Assembly (NCBI GenBank): GCA_015698045.1
Contig: BLAL01000302.1
Coordinates: 124,001-188,000 of the forward strand
Reading direction: 5' to 3'
DNA length: 64,000 bases
From: Rhizophagus clarus
Lineage: Eukaryota; Glomeromycota; Glomeromycetes; Glomerales; Glomeraceae
Positions 34,541 through 45,689 of this stretch are shown piece by piece. The notes below the pieces were generated by a model. That model searched no databases. It saw only the letters and a program-made list of their open reading frames with translations, and had not been told where the DNA came from. Position 1 is the first letter of the stretch. The number at the start of each line of letters is the position of its first letter. The position numbers and the translations under genes were made by a program.

Positions 34541-36494
34541 CTCCTTTCTTTTGATAAAAAATAAAAAGTTTTTTCTTTCTATTCTACTCTTTATCCCAAC
34601 CCCTTCTTTTTAAAAAATTTATTTTTTTTTCCACTTTTTTTTTAAAAAAATTTTCGTTTTTGGTTCTTTCTATTTTTTATTCCCTATTTTTATTTTTCTT
34701 TATTTTTCCCAACTTTGTTGAAAAAATTTTTTTATTTTTATCATTCATTTTCCGCCCACCTTGCTCCCCTTTCTTTTGTAAAATATTTTTTTTCGTTAAA
34801 GATAATTTTTTTATAACTAAAGTTAATATTTTTTTTTGTTTAATTTTCTTATAGGGTGAGAGTCTTTTTCTTTTTTAAAGGTCAGGTTTAGGTTTATTTT
34901 CTTTTTGTAAGTTAGTTCATTCTTTTTTTTTTGTAAGGCGCTTCAAAGACTTTTCTCTTTTTGCAGGTTAATTCCAGATTTTTTTACTTTTGCAGGTAAT
35001 TTAGTTGTAGTAAATCAGTTTTGAGACTTCTTTTTCTCTGCTGTAGGTCAGTTCTTTTGTAAGTTATTTCCTTTTTACGGGTTGATTTCTTTTTTTGTGA
35101 GTTAATTACTTTCTTTGTGGGTTGATTTCTTACTTTGTGAATTGATTTCTTTCTTTGCAGGTTGATTTCTTTCTCGTGAGTTGATTTCTTTTTGTGAGTT
35201 GTTTTTTTTCATTTTTTTTTGTAGGAATGTCAAATCTTAGAGATTAGCATAGAATTACTATAGGTATAGTTCAGTATAGGGAGAGTTTGGTTTTTAATAG
35301 AGTTAAAGAAATGTAGTAAGAAATGAAATATTTGTATTAAATAAAATATTATTTATTTATTTATTGTTTAAATATTGATTTGATAATATTATAAAACATA
35401 TTCAATGAAAATATTAAATTTATTTAAAAATTAAATTAAATAAAATTTTATATTATAAATTACATTAAAAAAACATATAATTTCAGTATTTTTCAGTATT
35501 TTTCAGTATATAAACCATAATTTTATGATACGGAATTGGACAGATTTCTGTATCATGTATTTTTTTACATATATTTTTTTTACAAAAAATTCTACATTTA
35601 TTATACGATAATCATACAATATTCATATGACTTTTTCCATATAAAAAAATGTATAAATTCCTTATCCAATTTTTTCATGGGGCAAATTATTAAATCAAAC
35701 AATTAAAACATCATTTTTAAATCAATTATGGTTTGAAATAAGGCTTTGAAGTTAATGTGATATCACATATATTATGATTGACAAATGATCAACATGTGAT
35801 ATGAGGTATGTCCGCATGCCCTGCTTAGTAAATTACGATACATGATATTTTCAGTAAAAAAATAAAATATGTCTAAATTTGTAGCTAATTTATCCTAATT
35901 TATTTTCCAGTTTCTGATTGGATATTCTGGATATCACCCCTATTCTTCATTTTTATTGGTCCTTTTAGTAGCACACAATTTTGTTATTTTCTAATGACTG
36001 ACCAACCTTCAAATTTCTGCTAATGTTAATGTCAAATTACTATCCTAGTATCATTTTGTTAATTTTGAATCTGAAAATACAAATGTAATTAATGATTTTG
36101 ATTAACAAAAAAAAATAAAAAATAATATAAGTTTTTTTTGTTTTTCTTTTGAATTTCTTAAAAAAAAAGTTTTTACAATATTTACTGATTTAAAAATAAT
36201 TTTATAGTTAATTTAATTAAAAATAAAAATTCTAGTAATATTAACCTCTTTTATAAATTATAAATAAAAATTTATTTATAGCTTTTAAAAAAATTACATA
36301 TATTATATAATATATCTATTTTATTATAAACCCTTACCTCTTTCCTTTTGATTTAATAGCCAATCAGATTATAATATAAGTATAATATAAAATTTTAACT
36401 ATTTCACTTTCTTTTTTTAATAATTATAAATATGTATATTTTTTATTTAATAAAAAATTAATTATATAAATTATTGTATATTTATTATTAATAT
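34541..36494. other. T-rich then A/T-rich DNA without genes
   Basis: Between 34560 and 34860 there are long T runs whose translations are Phe-rich noise. At 35040-35215 the phrase GTTGATTTCTTTCTTT(GTGG/GCAG) repeats about seven times with a ~20-bp period. Around 35483 TTTTTCAGTA repeats three times. The stretch near 35770-35865 (ACAAATGATCA, then GATATGAGGTATGTCCGC, then TTTCAGTA) resembles 39385-39475 upstream of the transporter gene, so the two may share an old repeat or promoter segment. Confidence 0.5.
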
Positions 36495-36503
36495 ATTATT
36501 ATA

Positions 36504-38007
36504 GGGTTTTGTTTTTTATCGCACCTGCGACATGTCGCATGGGTCACGCCATCAAATTTTATTGGTAGAAATTTTGTGCCATAATTCTGCGGCGCAAAAT
36601 ATAATGCGTAATTTTAAAAAATTTTTTTTAGATCTTCCTAAAGGAAACCATTTCTTTGTTTATTTTTCAGAAGAACAAACATAGATTTTGGCGGCTTCAA
36701 ACTCATAAATATTCGCTTTAATTTTTTTTTGTTTTTTATAATTTGGGAACGCTACTAACGTTCTTTTTCCTTCTTTTTTTTAGAACAGACTTGGGTTCAG
36801 TATTTTGCAATGTCTTTGTAAATATTCAGGTATATTCAGGTGGATAAGTGTTTATTTAGTGAAATGGACTTCAAGAAACGTTTAACTAACGTTTCTTTTA
36901 TTTATTTTTGTAAGTTTTGAATGGTAATTAACCAGAAAAATTTTGTCATTGAAACATGCTAATGTTCCTCTTTTTAATTTATATAAGTTTTAGCTTCTAT
37001 GAAAGGAACTTTTGAGGGTAAATGTTTTTTTGTTTTGATTTTATAAGTTTTGCTAATTTATTTCCGGTTGAATGCAAAATCTTGTAGGATAAGATCAGTA
37101 AATAAGCTAACCAGATAAATATGTTATAAAAAAGCGTAAAAGAACCCAGCAACAAATGCTAAGCACAAATACCATTTAAGACATTATTTTATTATAAAAT
37201 TATTATTTATTTAGTATATGCAGTATGCATATATTATATTACATAAAAGTCTATCTACTGTAAATTTCTAACTACGATATTCTATATTATTTCACTTGTT
37301 GTTAATGGTTTGGAACATTGTTCCAGTTGGTTCGATTCCAACAGACAACTATAATCTGTATACTTGCTAAGTAATACTTCTGATCCATATCCTAGAATGA
37401 TTAAAGAAGCTAAAACCCACAAAAATAAATGAAAGAAACGTTAGTTAAACGTTTCTTGAAGTCCATTTCGTTAAAAAATACTTACCTGTCCATATATCCA
37501 CTCCATAGAAGCTAAACCTACAAAAATAAATGAAAGAAATGTTAGTTAAATATTTCTTGAAGTTTATTTCGTTAAAAAACACTTACCTGTTCATATATCC
37601 ACTCCATAGAAGCTGAACTTACAAAAATAAACAAAAGAAACATTAGTTAAACGTTTCTTGAAGTCCATTTCACTAAATAAACACTTACCCACCTGAATAT
37701 TTACAAAGACACTAACCCAAGCTTGTCTTAAAAAAAGGAAGGAAAAGAAACGTTAGTAGCGTTCCCAAATTATAAAAAATAAAAAAAAATTAAAGCGAAT
37801 ACTTACGAGTTTGAAGCTGCCAAAATCTATGTTTGTTCTTCTGAAAAATAAACAAAAGAATGGTTTCCTTTAGGAAGATCTAAAAAAAATTTTTTAAAAT
37901 TGCGCGTCATATTTTGTGCCGCAGAATCATGGCACAAAATTTTTACCAATAAAATTTGGTGGCGTGACCCATGCGATATGTCGCAGGTGCGATAAAAAAC
38001 AAAACCC
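36504..38007. mobile_element. 1.5-kb foldback/MULE-like element with ~400-bp terminal inverted repeats
   Basis: The left arm starts GGGTTTTGTTTTTTATCGCA at 36504; the right arm ends with the complement at 38007. The arms stay collinear for about 400 bp (36504 to ~36920 and ~37615 to 38007), with differences mostly transitions. Flanking 9-mers are ATTATTATA (36495-36503) and ATCATTATA (38008-38016), a 9-bp target duplication with one mismatch, the size typical of Mutator-like elements. The interior holds repeated blocks around AACGTTAGTTAAACGTTTCTT and a tRNA-like stretch, but no transposase, so the element is non-autonomous. A 61-codon frame at its right end is only TIR sequence. Confidence 0.8.
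37298..37350 (+). tRNA. tRNA-like sequence lacking a D arm (probable pseudo-tRNA)
   Basis: GTTGGTTCGATTCCAAC at 37326-37342 forms a perfect 5-bp T stem with a canonical TTCGATT loop and doubles as a Pol III B box. The next seven bases (AGACAAC) can pair at six of seven positions with GTTGTTA at 37298, like an acceptor stem, and GGAAC-ATT-GTTCC between them makes another hairpin. Only about 53 nt are available and no D arm fits. A tRNA-derived fragment or SINE head is likelier than a working tRNA. It lies in the middle of the foldback element. Confidence 0.3.
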
Positions 38008-38016
38008 ATCATTATA

Positions 38017-38431
38017 TAAATAAATTTTATAATTTTATATCATATATATATTTATAAAATTTCAAATATTTCTAATATAATTCATATTTAATAAATTTAA
38101 CTAAATTTGGCTTAAACTTATATTTAAGTTTTAGCAAATTAAGTCTAATTTAATATTATATAATTTAATTTAACCTTTGTTCTTTCTAATCACAAGATAA
38201 ATTTATTTATAATTGATTATACAAAAATAACTGTTTTTTATATATTAAATCATATAAATAATAATTTTTAATTTTTTTTTTTTTAATAAAACTTTTTGAT
38301 CTTTATATGAAAAAATATTAAAAATAACATTTCTAATATTATTTTTTTTTAAAAAAAAAACAAAATAAAATCTTTAGAAAAACTTATTATTTAAATAACT
38401 AAATAAAACTAATATTTCTTTAAATATAAGA

Positions 38432-38472
<41 letters not shown>

Positions 38473-38700
38473 GTTAAGGGTTATACTTGGCTATTTTTAT
38501 TAAAAAAAAGCAAAAAAAAGTAATACAAAATATTCAGCTAATTAACAGATAAGACAGAATTACCTAATAAACAACTACAATTCACTCTACCTATATAGAC
38601 CTGTTTATATAAAAGAAAAGGTGTTTATATTATTTTTGATTATTCAATAGTATCACATGCCTCTTGTATACGTTCTACTACATACGCAGCTTTAACGATC
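38017..38700. other. AT-rich spacer with long poly-T run
   Basis: No coding potential. A T run of about 39 bases occupies ~38431-38469. The segment 38280-38420 resembles the complement of the minisatellite unit at 7745-8235. Confidence 0.5.
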
Positions 38701-38734
38701 AAATAGTAATATTAAATTTTTGAAATATTTTAAC

Positions 38735-39135
38735 CGTAATATTACGCAGGTTTACAGTCTCGTAAATTTTCGAAATATTTAACTGTAATATTACGCAGGT
38801 TTACAGTCTCGTAAATTTTCAAAATATTTTAACTGTAATATTATGCAGGTTTACAGTCTCGTAAATTTTCAAAATATTTCAACTGTAATATTACGCAGGT
38901 TTACAGTCTCATAAATTTTTGAAATATTTCAACCATAATATTATGCAGGTTTACAGTTTCATAAATTTGCAGAATATTTTGACCATAATATTGCGTAAAT
39001 CTTACGATATTGAAAACTTGCATAATATTTTGACCGTAATATCACATAAATCTTACGAAATTGTAAACTTATGTAATATTTTGAAATTTTTCAAAATATT
39101 ATGCCATAATCTTTCGTAAACTTACAAAATTGTAA
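38735..39135. repeat. 50-bp minisatellite upstream of the transporter gene
   Basis: About eight units of 49-51 bp begin at ~38735, 38784, 38834, 38884, 38933, 38983, 39034 and 39103 (the last is diverged). Each early unit contains the palindrome GTAATATTAC followed by GCAGGTTTACAGTCTCGTAA. Units decay toward the right. The array ends about 490 bp before the transporter start codon. Confidence 0.8.
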
Positions 39136-39625
39136 ACTTACGCAATTTTTTGCCCTATAAAATTTCCTGATGTAGTTGTTGCAAAATCACCAAATTACTT
39201 TAATTTTTTGTAGAATTCAGTCCATTTTTGAGCTTTAATCAATTTTTTGGTTTGAAGACGCTAGTTAATTTTCAGGTTTTTGCAAATTTTTATAACAATT
39301 AAATTTATTAACCAAATTTATCATTAGCTATTTTCAAATTTTTTTATGAAAAATTTTTTAATGCAATAATATTGAATAGATGATTAACAAATGATCAGCA
39401 AAATGATCGGCAATAATGTGATAATATAAGGGATGTCCGCCCTGTTGATTTACTACAGTAATAATTTCAGTATATCGCGAATTGTTTTAATAGCTTAAAA
39501 AATAACTGCAACTTTTTTCTGCAAAATTTAGTAATTTATATTCACATGATGACAGATTTGGTTCCAGAAGAAAAATCCGAAATAACATCCAGTCCGGTTG
39601 ATAATAACTCGCGCTATCGGCGCGA

Positions 39626-41595
39626 ATGAATTCTGCTTGCGAAAATTCTTTTTCAATGAATGCATTTCGAAGGTGGCAGAATTTATATATTCCGAAACGG
39701 TTAATTGTACTTGGTCTTTGCGCTCTTGCTATTTTAATTAATTATGCAGGTTAATTTTTTTTATATATAACTAAATTTCAAACCCGATTATGTTTACTGA
39801 TAACATTACCCCAAAAGATCGTTCTAATTTGGCCATTGCCATTGTTTATATGGCCAAAGAATTTGGTTGGTCTTCTACGACTCAGGGACTAGTGCTATCT
39901 TCATTTTTCGTAGGTTACTTAACAACACAAGTTTTGGGAGGAGCGCTTGCTGATAAGTTCGGCGGCAAATGGGTGCTTGGAGTGGGTGAGTAATTTGAAG
40001 AACTCGATTTAATTGTAATGGGGATTGTTAACTCGATAAACGAAATCTATCTTTTTTTACCGATATTTAGCTGCTGTTGGTTGGACAACTTTTACTTTAC
40101 TCACACCAAGTGCTGCCAAGTTAGGTTTGAATTACCTTCTATTATGTCGAATTCTACTTGGCATTGCCGAAGGTGCTTGTTTCCCATCCGTCCATTCCAT
40201 AATTGCGTCTTGGGCTCCATTAGAAGAGCGTTCTCGTACTGTTGCGATTATGACAAGTTCAAATCTCTTTGGTTCTATAATTGCTTTTCCTGTATCCACG
40301 TGGTTAGGTTCTGGTCCTTGGGGATGGGAAAGTATTTTTTGGGTGTTTGGGACTGTTGGAGTTATATGGTCATTGATATGGCAAATCTACGGCGGAAGCG
40401 ACCCGAGCACTTATCCGGGAATTTCACAAGAAGAATTAGATTTGATTTTAAAAAATAATCGCAAAGGATCTTTTTACACTAGTTTACCAACTAGTGAAGA
40501 AGAAATAATGTATAGAAGCAATGAAGATGCCATCGATGTTGTTGAGGACAATGATTGTAGCGATTTAATTTCAGAAGAAATTGATGACTCATTTACAACC
40601 ATAAAAAGTTCAAATCCTTCACATATTCCATGGAGATTAATTTTTTCTAGGCGGGAAGTGTGGGCTATAATTGGTAATATTATAAAAAAAAATTGCCAAA
40701 TGTTTTGTAACAAACGAAAGATGATAATATTTTGGTTTAAATTTTATCCCTATAAGTCACTTGTGTCTGTAATTCTGCGGGTTTCTTCATGTTGCTTAAT
40801 TGGCTTCCCACTTATTACTTGGACCGTTTTGGAGTTGATAAAGAATATTTAGGATATTTTACGGGTAAATATTACATATATAATAAACAAAACTACAATA
40901 TAAATAATATTTTTTATGTTTTATATCTATCAGTTCTTCCTTATATTGCTCAAGGAACATCTGGATTTCTCGTTGGAATACTTGCTGACTATGTCATAAA
41001 CAGACTTAAAGTTCGTGTCATTATTGTAAGACGAATTGCTCAGATTATTGGTAGCTTTGGTATTGCCATATTCCTTTTATTAGTAAGTAACAAACAAAGA
41101 TTACTTTAGAGTTTTTGTATATCATACTTTTTTATCACGTTTCTGAAATTCTTACATAAACGTACACGGCACCTTTTATTTGTATTTCATGCAAAGGCTA
41201 CGCATGTAGCAAAAACTCCATTACAAGGAATTATCTTTATAACTATAGGAAATGGATTAAATTCTTTTACGCTTGTAGGTTTAAACGTTTCCCAGGTGAA
41301 AAATCTAGCCTAAATCTTAGTGAAGTTCATGTATCAAATATAATTTAACAAATATTTTATGTACATTAAAAAATTGTAAAAGTTGGATATAGCTCCACGA
41401 TACAGCGGCTTAATTTTTGGTCTTGGAAATTCTCTTGCAATGATCCCAGTCATTGTAGGTTTGATATTAACGGGATGGATCTTGGATTCTACGGAAAAAA
41501 ACTGGAATATTATATGGAATACTTCCGCAGCTTTGTATTTTACAGGTGCTCTTGTATTTTCAATTTGGGCTGGAGACAAAGTTATTATTGAGTAA
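39626..41595 (+). CDS. MFS transporter of the anion:cation symporter (SLC17/PHT4-like) family, seven exons
   Basis: Exons 39626-39749, 39818-39985, 40071-40673, 40757-40864, 40934-41082, 41197-41295 and 41383-41595; all six introns (68, 85, 83, 69, 114 and 87 nt) are GT-AG and keep the frame, giving 487 residues. An upstream stop and ATG 39626 set the start; ATG 39656 is an alternative ten codons later. Family signatures: PKRLIVLGLCALAILINYADRSNLAIAI (TM1, in two exons), GALADKFGGKWVLG (MFS loop 2-3 motif), LLLCRILLGIAEGACFPS (TM4), LLNWLPTYYLDRFG (TM7), and LDIAPRYSGLIFGLGNS with GLILTGWILD (TM11 region). A long acidic central loop (about residues 215-275) lies between TM6 and TM7. It should sit in plasma or vacuolar membrane and move an organic or inorganic anion; the substrate cannot be told from sequence. 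It is the only intact multi-exon host gene here. A 50-bp minisatellite lies upstream. Confidence 0.9.
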
Positions 41596-42314
41596 AAATG
41601 TTTCTAAATTCTAATGCTTAAATGTAAAATACAATAAATATATAATTAAAATTTTACTAATAGTGCTTTAGTAAAAATCTTTTAGAAGTTTATAAAAGAT
41701 TAAATTTAAAGTTTGATTAATGTATTTTTCTTATAATTTATATTAATAAATTTTTTAAAATACTACAGTATTATTTAAAAAGTAATTAAATTATTTCATT
41801 AGCTTTGTATTCTATCTATATTTTATCTAGCATCCCTATAAAAATAAAAGTAGGAAGTTTTTTAAAGAAAATAATAATGTCTCCCCCAGTCCTTCCTTAC
41901 CCTAATTCCAATAATCTGATCATGTTTTTCATCTGGTAACATCACAAAAAAGAAAAAAAAGTTAATAATTTAATTAGTTAAAAAAAAAATGAAAAACATC
42001 TTTTTCATCCTTCTTTACCTTAATTTCAAAAGTCCAGTCATTCTTTTCATCTGGCATTATTAAAAAAAAAAAAAATGAATAATTAATAATTAAAAAACAA
42101 ATACTGAAAAACACTTCTTCCACTCTTTTTTATCTAAAAGTCTGATCATACTTTTCATCTGGCAATATTACAAAAAAAAAAAATTAAAAAATTTCTAGAT
42201 CAGATATTCAGATTATCTAATTAGATTGGCAAGTCATATGACCTTACCCTTATACTAAATAATTCATTATAGCATTAATGAATTTTTTATAATAAAAGTC
42301 CAATTGGCTTAGAC
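41596..42314. repeat. Repeat block with ~115-bp minisatellite units, inverted relative to 53.2-54.0 kb
   Basis: From 41878, three diverged units carry CTTCCTTACCCTAATTCC... CTGATCATG... TTTTCATCTGG, the complement of the units at 53395-54050. The 42200-42340 flank (AGATCAGATATTCAGATTATCTAATTAG, then AAGTCATATGACCTTACCC) is the complement of 53280-53385. The two loci therefore share both array and flank. Between 41596 and 41877 there is only AT-rich 3' flank of the transporter gene. Confidence 0.65.
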
Positions 42315-42507
42315 TATACATGTTGCCAAAATTGGCCAAAATTATTTCTAAAATTGAAAGTCCAAAGGTCAAAATTGACTGGAAATATTTTAGTAATTTG
42401 GTCAAATTTGTAATGCTAACTAGAATTTTAAAATATTTTCAGATATTTTCAGACATTAGACTTTCAATTTCAGAATATAATTTTGGCCAATTTTGGCAAC
42501 ATGTATA
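42315..42507. mobile_element. 193-bp MITE with ~50-bp inverted repeats and TA ends
   Basis: TATACATGTTGCCAAAATTGG at the left is mirrored by CCAATTTTGGCAACATGTATA at the right, and the match continues through GGCCAAAATTAT and TTGAAAGTC on the inner side. TA dinucleotides at both ends fit a mariner-type target duplication. The 62-codon frame inside is an effect of the palindrome. Confidence 0.75.
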
Positions 42508-42799
42508 GCCTAAATACTTACTTTGTTATATCAAGTGATAAACTGTAAATATTTTATTTAAAAATTGAATAATTTATTAACATTATTCAAATAAAATAAT
42601 AATTTAAAAATTAATAATTATTTTTGAAAAATTTTATTAATATTATTTGAATAATAACTGAATAATTATTCAAATAATATTTGAATAACTTACTCAATTA
42701 TTATTTGAATATATTTTTAAAATTTAAATGAATACTTGAGTATACTCAAATTTACTTAAGTCCAAATAACAGAAAATGATAATTGTCTAACTTGCCTTT

Positions 42800-44015
42800 T
42801 CTGAATGATTTCTGATCAAGTTGATTTGTGACTTAAATATCATGATGTTATTATTAATGATAATACAACTTAAAGTAATCAGTATTAATTACCATTAGAA
42901 GTTTTTGTAATAATTGATAATAAGAATAAAACTTATCTTATTTATCAGGTATTAACAAGTGATGAATCTTTACATATTTGAATACTCAGATGTATCAGAA
43001 GAGTAACGGAACAAGCAACAATTGTTATATTCACTGATGCTGATCCTGCATTTGATGCAGCAATCCTGATTATTTTTCTAAAAACATATTTAGTTTACTA
43101 TGTAACACTGCATAAGGGATCTCCTTTTTCATATACCCCATGATAATATATCTGTAATACATGGTTAAAAAATCTTAATTCTGATAAAAATTCAGCTAAT
43201 TCTAATCAATTTGTTCATATTCTATACAAAATACTTTTAGATATAATTTAATTTTTAAATTGGTAAAATTGATATATACCTGGGATACCTTATGCAGTAC
43301 TATGTGATACTGTATTCAAAAACTTAAAAGTAAAATTAGGTGAAAAATGGAAAGATTTCATTATATAGTTTTATTAATGTTACAATAATCTATATAAACC
43401 ATTATTTAAGTTTTTCGAGATTTATGTCACCATTAACTCATAGTGACTAGTCAGCTGTATTCCTTTAGAAGTAGTAACATAGATAATATAGTTAATAGAG
43501 AAATATTTTATTGATAGTCTATATTTATGTAGATTTTAATGTATTTCTTAATATTTGTATTATCAAGTATAATCCATCATGTTGATAATAATAAAAAAAA
43601 AAAATAAAAAAAAAAAAAATAAACCATTATTTAAGCAAAGATGGAATTAATTACTTAATAATTATCCAATAATAAAAGACTATTTTTTATATACTTTAGA
43701 TCAAAATGTAAATCATAAGCACAAACTTATCTTTATAAAATTTCACAGCTGGTATTGAAAGTACTGCAAGAGTTGAAGATTATAATTGGATTATAAAATA
43801 ATAACTAAAAGCCAAAAGTACTTTATACAAACTTGCTTATCGTATCAATTTAAGATTAAAAGAGAAGGAACAATAGAATCAGTTTTATAAATATAAGCAA
43901 TCCATTACAACAAATACTACTCCTACATTTAGACAAGATTTGTTTTCTATAATAATGAGTATGATTAATAAATATCTTACTAAACCTATTAGCAACAGAA
44001 ATGTTTTAATGTTTG
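42800..44015 (+). pseudogene. MULE transposase remnant (second subfamily)
   Basis: Broken pieces of a Mutator-like transposase read left to right in the plus strand: YHDVIINDNTT with LEVFVIIDNKNKTYLIYQ and TSDESL (first catalytic Asp region, about 42825-42975), TEQATIVIFTDADPAFDAAI (second Asp, about 43005-43065), KLGEKWKDFI (about 43340-43370) and ESTARVEDYNWIIK (third, Glu, about 43757-43800). After that come LAYRINLRLKEKE and MSMINKYLTKPISN up to 43999. Many stops and frameshifts. It differs from the FAR1-type copy at 3.3-6.3 kb in these blocks. It is split by a poly(A) retroposon at 43411-43618 and cut on the right by a MITE. Confidence 0.7.
43411..43618 (+). mobile_element. Poly(A) retroposon insertion with 17-bp target duplication
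   Basis: The 17-mer ATAAACCATTATTTAAG occurs at 43394-43410 and again at 43619-43635. The DNA between is about 208 bp and ends in an A-rich tail (A-runs from ~43592 to 43618). The 17-mer is single in the transposase reading path, so it is a true target duplication. The body contains no open frame and no clear A/B boxes; it may be a 5'-truncated LINE or processed transcript 3' end. It must have been mobilised by a poly(A)-type LINE, unlike the family in the array, which has no poly(A) tail. Confidence 0.8.
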
Positions 44016-44198
44016 CCATATTTTTCCAAAATTAAACACCTCTTTTTTGCAAGGATTTTGAGCATAAAGTTTGAAAGGTGTTTAATTTTGAAAGTTTTTT
44101 TATTAGTATTTCATATATAATTTTTTTTTAACAAAACTTAAAAAGTTTGGTATAGTACTTAATTTCAGAAGGTGCTGACTAATATTGGAAAAATACAG
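44016..44198. mobile_element. 183-bp mariner-like MITE, copy 1
   Basis: The ends are CCATATTTTTCCAAAATTAA at the left and AATATTGGAAAAATACAG at the right, inverted to each other. TA follows on the right (44199-44200); the left TA has become TG. It is close to 45925-46106 over its whole length. Confidence 0.7.
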
Positions 44199-44263
44199 TA
44201 TTTGTTAATGTAAATATAATTAAATCTAATAATGAAGAATTGAATTGTAAACAGGTATATTAC

Positions 44264-44973
44264 CTAGGGGCTAGATAAATAAACAAAGGGTCCAACTCAA
44301 ATATTACACAGACTGGTCAGATGATGCCAAAACTGAAGCATATATAAAATTATTAAGTAACCATATTAAAATGTGATTATACCCCATGTTTAAAGTGAGA
44401 GATTGATCGATAATCAATATAATTTTTGAAAAAAATTTTTTATGCAGAACTAGAAAAATGTTAAGCTATTCGAAAATATAATTTTTGTTAAAATTCTGCT
44501 TTTATATCTTTTAAAAAATAGGATCGGCTACTTGAAATACCTCAAAACTATATAAAAATTTATTAAATATTTAAAAATAATATACAATAAAAGAAGAAAA
44601 CACTTTTTTAAATGTTCTGAATAAAAAATATTTATAGCTTTTTATTGAAATCTCAAAAAAAAAGTATGCGATTTCTAACTTTTTAGTATAAAGTAATAGA
44701 AAACATAAAATTAAGCATGAAACTAACCAGTGGTCAAATTTAAATAAAAAAACTTCACTTATATAGAGTTAACATAAATGATCTTAACCTCTAGGATCAG
44801 CTACTTTCTTATATGTGTCCTTTCAAAAAAATAAAAAAAAATGAATTTTTTAATAAGAAATTTTATTTGTATAACCAATTTTTGAAGGCTTTAGTTCTGG
44901 CAGTAATGATCAGCCAGTGATTAGCCTGTGTAATATTTGAGTTGGCCCCCTCATTTATTTATCTAGCCCCTAG
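44264..44973. mobile_element. 710-bp hAT-like non-autonomous transposon
   Basis: Perfect outer inverted repeats CTAGGGGCTAGATAAATAAA continue for about 50 bp with a few changes (CAACTCAAATATTACACAG on both sides). The direct 7-mer ATATTAC flanks it (44257-44263 and 44974-44980). hAT elements usually duplicate 8 bp, so the superfamily is not certain. The interior has no transposase. Confidence 0.75.
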
Positions 44974-44980
44974 ATATTAC

Positions 44981-45660
44981 ATCATAAGTTATATAGTTGC
45001 ATATAAAAATAAATATATGGTGTAAAGCATTTTAAAAAAATAAAATTTAAAGAAAATAAACCAGTAACTTTATTTTTCAAGACAAGTACTATTAAATAAC
45101 TAATCAGATTTTTAAAAAATATTTATATAAAAAGTTATAAGCATTTAAAATTAGATGATTTTTATATGATCAGCCTATTTTTGAAATAAAAAAAATCATG
45201 TAAATGCAATTTTATTGGTCAGTTTTTATAATTCAAATTGAAATTTTTATTTCTAAACTTAATGCCTACTAAATTTAACCTAAAAATTTTATTTTTCTAT
45301 TTCAAAAGCCAATTTTCTTTTTTTTAAAAAAATTTTTTTATATCTATACTCATATTTGATTATTTTGTTTTCTTACAAAATTACAAATTCTTATTGGTTA
45401 TTCATAATTTATATAATAGATGAAAATTTAAAATCAAAATATTAACAAATATAGACTTTTAGTATCAATGCATCATACTAAATAATTTTTTATTATTTAA
45501 AAAAAAAAAAAAGTGAAAAAAAACATAATATACATTACATTATTATTGTCAATGCAGTATTATTACCATTATTTTTGCATCATGATAAGTTCTAAAACTG
45601 TTGCATTTTACACCAGTATGATACCTTAAAGATGGTATAAGGATATTTATTAGGATGGAT
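44981..45660. other. AT-rich intergenic stretch
   Basis: No open frame with a recognisable pattern, only homopolymer-rich sequence and a short A-run near 45500. Confidence 0.4.
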
Positions 45661-45689
45661 TAGATTTTCAAGAAAATTTAACTAGAGTT

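Noticed and set aside
37827-38012. 61-codon minus-strand frame at the right end of the foldback element
   Set aside because: It lies entirely in the terminal inverted repeat, and the other arm has the same sequence with disruptions.
38919-39119. 66-codon frame in the 50-bp minisatellite
   Set aside because: It only reads the repeat units.
38735-39135. CRISPR-like array
   Set aside because: Units are contiguous with no variable spacers, and the context is eukaryotic.
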